12,892 nucleotides of DNA, from the NCBI GenBank assembly GCA_964562405.1, contig CAZLTC010000071.1, positions 1 to 12,892 of the forward strand, written 5' to 3'. Source of the stretch: WJLY01 sp964562405 (GTDB taxonomy: Bacteria; Joyebacterota; Joyebacteria; Joyebacterales; Joyebacteraceae). Of this stretch, positions 8,210 through 12,892 are shown in pieces. Both the position numbers and the translations under genes were made by a program. A model generated the notes under the pieces. The model did no database searches and had not been told where the DNA came from. It saw only the letters and a program-made list of their open reading frames with translations. Every line of letters begins with the position of its first letter. Position 1 is the stretch's first letter.

Positions 8210-8241
8210 GTGCCTGCCCCTCGTGGGGCAGGCGCAGTTTT
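8210..8241 (+). terminator. Hairpin plus T-run: terminator of the kinase gene or leader attenuator
   Basis: GCCTGCCCC (8212-8220) and GGGGCAGGC (8225-8233) pair perfectly around a TCGT tetraloop. One G-U and one G-C pair (8211/8234, 8210/8235) extend the stem to 11 bp. AG and then TTTT (8238-8241) follow. This is the best intrinsic-terminator shape in the window and lies 55 nt past the kinase stop. Because it also falls at the predicted 5' end of the HD-gene transcript, it may instead be a leader hairpin. Confidence 0.6.
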
Positions 8242-8415
8242 CGCAGCAGGAGAGGCTCTGCGGTCGTTTCGGCAGCCGCTCCCCGAAGTGAGATCGGGAG
8301 GGGCGATCGGGCGGCACGAAGGACCGGGCGGGATCGTCCGCACAGGTCGTGGGTCTCGGGATCAAGCCGGCGCGGCGCTGGCCGCACGGGAACAGAATGG
8401 AAGCAGAAGGGGAGT
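8242..8415 (+). other. Long GC-rich leader before the HD-domain gene
   Basis: These 174 bases separate the hairpin from the HD start codon. Two frames stay open across it, but their products are Arg/Ser/Gly-rich and look like GC-rich noncoding sequence. Several short inverted repeats are present (for example CCGGC 8367-8371 with GCTGG 8377-8381, one G-U). I recognise no riboswitch, SRP, 6S or tRNA signature. A structured regulatory leader is possible but not shown. Confidence 0.35.
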
Positions 8416-9081
8416 ATGGGAGCAGTAACGTTCAACAAGATCCAGAAGAACCCGGAGATAACTGCGATGCTCCAGAAGGCGAACGACCATCTGGGCATCG
8501 TTGGATACACGGAGCACGGCGTGCGTCACGGGAAGTGGGTAGGGCGCACGGCGCAGAAGCTCCTCAAGTCGCTCGGCAAGAACGGCAGGGAGGCCGACCT
8601 CGCCGGCATCGCGGGGTACATGCACGACCTCGGCAATCTCATCAATCGCGAGGACCACGCGCAGTCCGGCGCGATGATGGCCTACGAGCTCTTGAAGGAC
8701 CTCGAGATGTCTTTGGACGAGATCACGGAGATCATGGCCGCCATCGGGAACCACCACGAGGAACATGCCGATCCGGTCAGCAACGTCTCTGCGGCGCTCA
8801 TCCTGGCGGACAAGGCGGACGTGCATAGGTCGCGAGTGCGCAACCCATCCATGATCAAGTTCGACATACACGACAGGGTGAACTACGCTGTGATGAAGTC
8901 CGAACTCGACGTGAAGCCGAAGGAGAAGGTCATCAGCCTCAATCTCACCGTCAACACCGAGATCTCGCAGGTCATGGAGTACTTCGAGATCTTCATGTCG
9001 CGCATGATCGTGTCGAGGCGCGCGGCAGAGTTCCTGGAGTGCACGTACGAGCTGAGCGTCAACGGCAATCGCCTGCTCTAG
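8416..9081 (+). CDS. HD-domain metal-dependent phosphohydrolase
   Basis: This 221-residue cytoplasmic protein has an HD phosphohydrolase domain of the type that hydrolyses nucleotides or other phosphoesters. Candidate metal ligands are H38 in 'GVRHGKW', H70-D71 in 'YMHDLGNL', H81 in 'REDHAQSG', H113-H114 in 'GNHHEE', and D132 in 'ILADKAD'. The extra histidines suggest a two-metal site as in YqeK or HD-GYP proteins, but there is no GYP motif. The C-terminal part ('VISLNLTVNTEISQVMEYFEIFMSRMIVSRRAAEFLECTYEL') is well ordered and resembles uncharacterised HD proteins I associate with Clostridia. I chose ATG 8416: AGAAGG (8405-8410) sits 5 nt upstream and the conserved sequence begins soon after. 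The 70 extra in-frame residues upstream look noncoding. The substrate is unknown. Confidence 0.85.
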   Translation: MGAVTFNKIQKNPEITAMLQKANDHLGIVGYTEHGVRHGKWVGRTAQKLLKSLGKNGREADLAGIAGYMHDLGNLINREDHAQSGAMMAYELLKDLEMSLDEITEIMAAIGNHHEEHADPVSNVSAALILADKADVHRSRVRNPSMIKFDIHDRVNYAVMKSELDVKPKEKVISLNLTVNTEISQVMEYFEIFMSRMIVSRRAAEFLECTYELSVNGNRLL

Positions 9082-9096
9082 GCCTTCAGGAAGGCC
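9081..9096 (+). terminator. Short hairpin at the end of the HD-domain gene
   Basis: GGCCTT (9081-9086) pairs with AAGGCC (9091-9096) around CAGG, beginning on the last base of the stop codon. There is no T-tract, so termination is only weakly supported. Confidence 0.3.
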
Positions 9097-9129
9097 CCCC
9101 GAGTACGAACGGCCCCCCATGCATATGGG

Positions 9130-9159
9130 TTGACACCGTCCCTGTAGCGTGAATATACT
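9130..9159 (+). promoter_or_regulatory. Near-consensus sigma70 promoter for the TPR lipoprotein
   Basis: TTGACA (9130-9135, perfect), an 18-nt spacer and TATACT (9154-9159, 5/6). This is one of the two strongest promoters in the window. Transcription would start near 9166 and leave a leader of about 60 nt. In the leader, CTCGC (9194-9198) and GCGAG (9205-9209) form a small hairpin directly before the AAGGAGG ribosome binding site (9210-9216). CCCAT (9116-9120) and ATGGG (9125-9129) form a short inverted repeat abutting the -35. Confidence 0.8.
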
Positions 9160-9224
9160 CGCTGGACCATCTAGGATTCTGCGGAAGATTCGGCTCGCTA
9201 CCCTGCGAGAAGGAGGAGCACTCA

Positions 9225-10250
9225 ATGCACGTGGCAAGAACGGTCATTCTGACCGCCGCCCTGGTCGCCGTAGTGATGCTTGTCGGCTGCGGTAGCGACC
9301 CGGCCTTCACGAGCGGCAAGGTCTACCTCGGACAGCAGAATTACGACAAGGCCATAGAGCAGCTTCAGGAGGCCATTCGCAACAATCCGAACGGGTGGCA
9401 GCCCCACCTATTCCTCGGCATGGCCTACGCGGACACTGAAGAGCTCGAGATGGCTCACGATGAGTTCTTCACGGCGCTCGACCTCGCCCAGACCGATAAG
9501 GACAAGGAGACCGTCGAGAACGAGATCACGCGCTACTGGCTCATCTACGACAAGCAGGGTGAGCAGTACAACGAGGCCGCCAAGTTCACCGACGCCATCG
9601 CTGAGTTCGAGAAGGCCCTCGTCATCGATGACCGCAAGGCGGACGCCTACATCAACATGGGCTATGCTCTGCACATGAGCAATCAGTACGATAAGGCGGT
9701 CGAGGTCTTCGAGAAGGCGCTCGAGTACTCGCCCGACAACGAGGTGTTGATTGAGAACCTGATCCAAGTCTACGTGACAAAGGCCGGCAACCTGGCGGCC
9801 GAGGGCGACTTCGAGCAGGCGCTTCTCTACTTCGAGAAGATCGAGGCGATCGCTCCTGACTATCAGGACCTGTACTACAACATCGCGCTCATGCACTACC
9901 AGATGAAGAACTATCGCGACGCCCTGGTCTACTACCAGAAGCAGCTCGACAGCGACCCCGAGGACAAGGACGTTCTCTACCGCATGTTCCTGTGCTACTG
10001 GGCGCTCGCGAGCGAACTCAAGGGGCAGGGCCAGGACGACCTGGCGAGCGACGAGTACTCGTCCGCGCTGGTACCGCTCCTAAAGCTGGTGGAGCTGGAC
10101 GACGGTAACATCACCTACCACCGCGCTCTCATGCGCGTCTACAACGAGCTGGGACAGGAGAACGAGGCCCTCCTCGAGGTCAGGAAGATCGAGCAGATCC
10201 TGGCCGGAGAAGGTGGCGAGGGTGGAGGAGGTGGAGAGAGCGGGCAGTAG
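9225..10250 (+). CDS. Tetratricopeptide-repeat lipoprotein
   Basis: This 341-residue protein starts with a lipoprotein signal peptide: a basic N-region, a hydrophobic core and a lipobox LVGC with C22 as the lipidated residue. It is therefore expected to be anchored in a membrane, facing the periplasm or exterior. The rest is almost entirely helical TPR units, about seven or eight, for example 'GKVYLGQQNYDKAIEQLQEAIRNNP', 'AYINMGYALHMSNQYDKAVEVFEKALEYSP' and 'LYYNIALMHYQMKNYRDALVYYQKQLDSDP'. The last 14 residues are a Gly/Glu tail (GEGGEGGGGGESGQ). TPR lipoproteins act as scaffolds in outer-membrane or envelope complexes (NlpI, BamD and PilF are examples), but none of these is a confident match. 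ATG 9225 follows AAGGAGG with an 8-nt spacer, and a strong promoter precedes it, suggesting good expression. Confidence 0.9.
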   Translation: MHVARTVILTAALVAVVMLVGCGSDPAFTSGKVYLGQQNYDKAIEQLQEAIRNNPNGWQPHLFLGMAYADTEELEMAHDEFFTALDLAQTDKDKETVENEITRYWLIYDKQGEQYNEAAKFTDAIAEFEKALVIDDRKADAYINMGYALHMSNQYDKAVEVFEKALEYSPDNEVLIENLIQVYVTKAGNLAAEGDFEQALLYFEKIEAIAPDYQDLYYNIALMHYQMKNYRDALVYYQKQLDSDPEDKDVLYRMFLCYWALASELKGQGQDDLASDEYSSALVPLLKLVELDDGNITYHRALMRVYNELGQENEALLEVRKIEQILAGEGGEGGGGGESGQ

Positions 10251-10298
10251 TCAGCCTCGCCTCGGCCGGTCCCACCTCGGTCATGGCCGCTTGGACAT

Positions 10299-10344
10299 CC
10301 GGGAGACGCGGGGGCAGCCCCCACGCGTGCCTCCCGTCTCCCGG
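10299..10344 (+). terminator. Nested stem-loop after the TPR gene, probable terminator
   Basis: Outer arms CCGGGAGACG (10299-10308) and CGTCTCCCGG (10335-10344) are perfectly complementary. Inside them GGGGG (10310-10314) pairs with CCCCC (10318-10322), and an ACGCGT palindrome (10323-10328) follows. There is no T-tract. The position, 48 nt after the stop, suits a terminator, but the next gene has no other visible promoter, so read-through must be considered. Confidence 0.5.
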
Positions 10345-10385
10345 GCGAGCGGCGCCTTCCTTCCACGAGATCATCCAGTCGTGTC

Positions 10386-11384
10386 ATGAATGTAATCACT
10401 GACAGGGACATCCAGGGCGAGCCACTGCGCGGGAAGACCGTCGCCGTGCTCGGCTATGGCAACCAGGGCGAAGCGCAGGCGCTCAACCTGAGAGACTCAG
10501 GCGTTTCCGTGCTCGTCGGGCTCAGGCGTGGCGGCTCCTGGCGCCGCGCCCGGGAGGCCGGTTTCCGAGTCGTCGAGCCCTCCGCGGCTGTCGCCGAGTC
10601 TGACGTATGCGCCGTGCTGGTCCCGGACGAGGTGATGGCCGAGTTCCTGTCCGAGAGCGTCACGCCGGTGCAGCGCGATGGTACCGCTCTCGTCTTCGCG
10701 CACGGTTATCCGCTCCGGTTCGGGGGCGTAGAGCCGCCCGGCGGGGTCGACGTCGTCGTCGTTGCTCCGATGGGACCCGGGCTGAGGTTGAGGGAGCGCT
10801 ACGTGGAGGGCCTCGGGCTCCCGGCCTCCTTCGCGGTCGAGAGAGACGCCACCGGACGTGCGAGGAACGTGGCGCTCGAATACGCGGCCGCGATAGGCTG
10901 CGCGCGCGTGGGCCTCTTCGAGACCACCGCCGCCGAGGAGACGGAGATCGACCTCTTCGCGGAGCAGGCCGTGCTCTGCGGCGGGGTGACGAGGCTCATA
11001 GAGGCCGGGTTCGATACGCTCGTGCAGGCAGGTTACAGCCCGGAACTGTCATACCTCGAGTGTCTCTACGAGCTGGATCTGACCGTGAACCTCATACAGC
11101 GCTTCGGGCTCGGTGGTATGCGCGACAGAATAAGCAGGACCGCTCTGTTCGGCGACCTCACGAGAGGGGACAGGGTCGTGGGGCCGGAGGTAAGGGAGCG
11201 GATGCGTGAGGTCCTGAACGAGGTTCGGGATGGGACCTTCGCGAGGGAGATGGTGTCGGATGAGAAGAGTGGCTGGCCAGAGCTCGACGAGGCCCGCTCG
11301 AAGCAGCGTTCGAAGCTCATAGAGGTGGTCGGGCGCAGGCTGGCCGGGATGGTACACAAGCCCCCGGACGGCGAATCGCCTTGA
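10386..11384 (+). CDS. ilvC: Ketol-acid reductoisomerase family protein (class I), active-site Lys replaced
   Basis: Ketol-acid reductoisomerase uses Mg2+ and NAD(P)H to convert 2-acetolactate to 2,3-dihydroxyisovalerate in branched-chain amino acid synthesis. The 332-residue length and full-length similarity are those of class I enzymes. The dinucleotide loop is G23-Y-G-N-Q-G28. Active-site residues visible are H106 ('FAHGY'), D189 and E193 ('DLFAEQAVLCGG'), E225 and E229 ('ECLYE'), and S250 ('ISRTA'). Spacing matches the family, but the usual VAPKGPG reads VAPMGPG, giving M129 for the conserved Lys. E29 stands where most have His after GSQG, and the loop after 'VGLR' seems one residue short. 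No other ilv or leu gene is nearby. ATG 10386 gives the expected N-terminus but has no clear ribosome binding site. The fold is certain; catalysis of the standard reaction is not. Confidence 0.85.
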   Translation: MNVITDRDIQGEPLRGKTVAVLGYGNQGEAQALNLRDSGVSVLVGLRRGGSWRRAREAGFRVVEPSAAVAESDVCAVLVPDEVMAEFLSESVTPVQRDGTALVFAHGYPLRFGGVEPPGGVDVVVVAPMGPGLRLRERYVEGLGLPASFAVERDATGRARNVALEYAAAIGCARVGLFETTAAEETEIDLFAEQAVLCGGVTRLIEAGFDTLVQAGYSPELSYLECLYELDLTVNLIQRFGLGGMRDRISRTALFGDLTRGDRVVGPEVRERMREVLNEVRDGTFAREMVSDEKSGWPELDEARSKQRSKLIEVVGRRLAGMVHKPPDGESP

Positions 11385-11409
11385 CAGCTTTGGTGGACTC
11401 GGCTAGAAT
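11381..11409 (+). promoter_or_regulatory. Near-consensus sigma70 promoter for rho
   Basis: TTGACA (11381-11386, perfect), a 17-nt spacer and TAGAAT (11404-11409, 5/6). The -35 overlaps the TGA stop of the upstream gene. Transcription would start near 11416, giving a leader of about 190 nt before rho. Confidence 0.8.
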
Positions 11410-11430
11410 CTGCTTGCAGCGAAGGAAGAC

Positions 11431-11490
11431 GCCTCAAGAGCTTCACGCAGGCAGCCCATCCGAAGCACACCGATCCTATCAAGTCACTCA
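11431..11490 (+). promoter_or_regulatory. C-rich, G-poor segment in the rho leader, candidate rut site
   Basis: By hand count these 60 bases contain 23 C and 11 G, with many spaced YC dinucleotides ('CATCCGAAGCACACCGATCC'), unlike the G-rich surroundings. Unstructured C>G RNA is what Rho loads onto. In E. coli, rho is controlled by Rho-dependent termination in its own leader. The same logic here is inference. Confidence 0.4.
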
Positions 11491-11548
11491 CTGAGGAATC
11501 CGAGTGTAACTTTGTTCCAAGGCAATACCTGAAAGCGTCGGCCGCCGG

Positions 11549-11593
11549 CACGCGCTGTGCGTGACGGGCACGACGCATAGCCTGCTCCGCAGG
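11549..11593 (+). promoter_or_regulatory. Two small hairpins before the rho ribosome binding site
   Basis: CACGC (11549-11553) pairs with GCGTG (11559-11563), and CCTGC (11581-11585) pairs with GCAGG (11589-11593). The second would cover part of AGGAG (11591-11595) but leaves GGAG (11597-11600), 5 nt before the ATG, free. Both stems are only 5 bp, so a regulatory effect is uncertain. Confidence 0.3.
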
Positions 11594-11605
11594 AGTGGAG
11601 AAGTA

Positions 11606-12892
11606 ATGGCAGAGAAGTCAGCGAAGTCAGTGAAATCAGCGAAGTCAGCGACGAAGACCAGCGCCAGGAAGAGGACCACGACCGCCACCCCGACACGGTC
11701 CTCACGCGTTCCGTCCAAGGCCCCCGATCGGGAGGCCAAGCCGGAGGCCAAGGCCTCCGGGGGGTCCGTGGCGAGCACGGCCACGGAAGAGGCGAAGCCC
11801 GCGCGCACCGAGGGACGCTCCGCGGAGCGGCACAAGGCGTCACCGGCATCGAACGGCGACAACCTCAACATCGCGGAGCTTAAGGCGAAGACGATACGCG
11901 AACTGTGCGAGTACGCTGACTCGCTCGGCATCGAGGGAGTCGGGGGCCTCAGGAAGCAGGATCTCATCTTCAAGATTCTGGAGGCGCAGACCGGCAGGAA
12001 CGGTCTGATCTTCAGTGAGGGTGTGCTGGAGATCCTACCCGACGGATACGGGTTCCTGAGGTCGCCGGACTACAACTACCTCCCCGGGCCGGACGACATC
12101 TACGTCTCACCCTCGCAGATCAAGCGGTTCGTCCTGCGCAAGGGTGACATCGTGTCAGGTCAGGTCAGGCCTCCGAAGGAGAACGAGCGCTACTTCGCGC
12201 TCCTGCGCGTCGAGGCCGTCAACTTCGAGGACCCCGAGATCGCAAAGCAGAAGATCCTCTTCGAGAACCTCACGCCGCTGCATCCCCAGAAGAGGCTGCA
12301 CATAGAATGCGACCCCGACGACATGACCACGCGCGTCATAGACCTCCTGACACCGATAGGCAAGGGCCAACGTGGTCTCATCGTCTCTCCACCGCGGGCT
12401 GGCAAGACGGTCATCCTTCAGAAGTTGGCCAACAGCATCACGACGAACCATCCGGAGGTGATCCTCATGGTGCTCCTCATCGACGAGCGCCCGGAGGAGG
12501 TCACCGACATGATGCGGTCGGTGAATGGTGAGGTCATAAGCTCCACGTTCGACGAGCCCGCGGAGAGGCACGTTCAGGTGGCCGACATGGTCATCGAGAA
12601 GGCCAAGCGACTGGTCGAGCACAAGCAGGACGTCGTGGTCCTCCTGGACTCGATCACGAGGCTGGCGCGAGCCCACAACACGGTCGTGCCGCACTCCGGC
12701 AAGATCCTGACCGGCGGCGTGGACTCGAACGCGCTGCAGCGTCCCAAGCGCTTCTTCGGCGCTGCGCGCAACACGGAAGATGCCGGGAGTCTGACCATCC
12801 TCGCGACGGCGCTGGTCGACACTGGCTCCAGAATGGACGAGGTCATCTTCGAGGAGTTCAAGGGCACGGGCAACATGGAGCTGGTGCTCGAC
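11606..12892 (+). CDS. rho: Transcription termination factor Rho, partial (3' end outside window)
   Basis: Rho is the hexameric RNA-dependent ATPase/helicase that ends transcription at Rho-dependent sites. 429 codons are visible and the frame is open at the window end; roughly 80 residues should remain. Residues 1-85 are a low-complexity, basic Lys/Ser/Ala/Thr/Pro extension absent from E. coli Rho. They begin with four AKS/VKS-type units encoded by 9-nt repeats. From residue 87 the Rho N-terminal helical domain begins ('LNIAELKAKTIRELCEYADSLGI'), then the cold-shock-like RNA-binding domain with RNP-type 'GYGFLR' and 'DIYVS'. The ATPase domain has P-loop P262-P-R-A-G-K267-T, Walker B 'VVVLLDSITR', and 'EEFKGTGNMEL' near the end. 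ATG 11606 follows GGAG (11597-11600) with a 5-nt spacer. Identification is certain; the extension is probably disordered. Confidence 0.97.
   Translation, partial: MAEKSAKSVKSAKSATKTSARKRTTTATPTRSSRVPSKAPDREAKPEAKASGGSVASTATEEAKPARTEGRSAERHKASPASNGDNLNIAELKAKTIRELCEYADSLGIEGVGGLRKQDLIFKILEAQTGRNGLIFSEGVLEILPDGYGFLRSPDYNYLPGPDDIYVSPSQIKRFVLRKGDIVSGQVRPPKENERYFALLRVEAVNFEDPEIAKQKILFENLTPLHPQKRLHIECDPDDMTTRVIDLLTPIGKGQRGLIVSPPRAGKTVILQKLANSITTNHPEVILMVLLIDERPEEVTDMMRSVNGEVISSTFDEPAERHVQVADMVIEKAKRLVEHKQDVVVLLDSITRLARAHNTVVPHSGKILTGGVDSNALQRPKRFFGAARNTEDAGSLTILATALVDTGSRMDEVIFEEFKGTGNMELVLD
11614..11649 (+). repeat. Four tandem 9-nt units in the rho coding start
   Basis: GAAGTCAGC, GAAGTCAGT, GAAATCAGC and GAAGTCAGC run head to tail with only two base differences. 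They encode repeated Lys-Ser-Ala/Val. Changes in copy number would stay in frame and alter only the length of the basic N-terminal tail. Confidence 0.8.

Noticed and set aside
7163..8365. 400-codon open frame on the - strand across the kinase gene
   Set aside because: It covers the cytochrome end, a stem-loop, the kinase and two promoters. The + strand kinase motifs explain the region.
8206..8415. Upstream in-frame extension of the HD protein by 70 residues
   Set aside because: The added residues are Arg/Ser/Gly-rich, overlap the hairpin and predicted transcription start, and lack family similarity. ATG 8416 has a plausible ribosome binding site.
1..12892. CRISPR array, tRNA or rRNA gene, transposase, integrase or attachment site
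   Set aside because: I found no regularly spaced repeats, no tRNA T-loop signature, no conserved rRNA segments and no recombinase motifs on either strand.

Overview
The window is about 12.9 kb of GC-rich bacterial chromosome with every supported gene on the + strand. The mix is housekeeping genes (tsaD, priA, rho, a YbbR-domain protein) plus lineage-specific secreted or signalling proteins. A secreted multihaem protein ends in an 'NSPNPFNP...' FlgD/Por-type C-terminal domain. Such tails are common in the FCB-related bacteria (for example Eisenbacteria, Krumholzibacteriota, Latescibacterota, Bacteroidota). With the high GC this suggests an uncultivated FCB-group lineage. That placement is inference, not proof.

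Layout. Positions 1-709 are the 3' end of a YbbR/CdaR-like gene, followed by tsaD (770-1792, tRNA t6A synthesis) and priA (1858-4323, replication restart). These three are closely spaced and may be co-transcribed. A 224-bp gap with an extended -10 promoter and a perfect inverted repeat leads to a six-CxxCH secreted cytochrome (4548-7190), followed by a strong stem-loop. Next come a small atypical protein kinase (7370-8155, TTG start), an HD-domain phosphohydrolase (8416-9081) behind an unusual 200-nt leader, and a TPR lipoprotein (9225-10250) with a near-consensus promoter. Last are a ketol-acid reductoisomerase-like gene (10386-11384) and rho (from 11606, running off the window). The rho promoter overlaps the reductoisomerase stop codon.

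How it works together. From priA onward most genes have their own sigma70-like promoter, so the second half looks like a string of single-gene units, not one functional operon. I found no CRISPR array, transposase, integrase, tRNA or rRNA.

I do not see an obvious new multi-gene system. The points most worth following up are: a reductoisomerase that keeps every catalytic acid but has Met where the family has its active-site Lys; a rho leader that is C-rich and G-poor like a Rho-loading site; a terminator-like hairpin at the predicted 5' end of the HD-gene transcript; the haem protein with its sorting-type tail; and a kinase lacking the canonical DFG motif and a visible alpha-C Glu.
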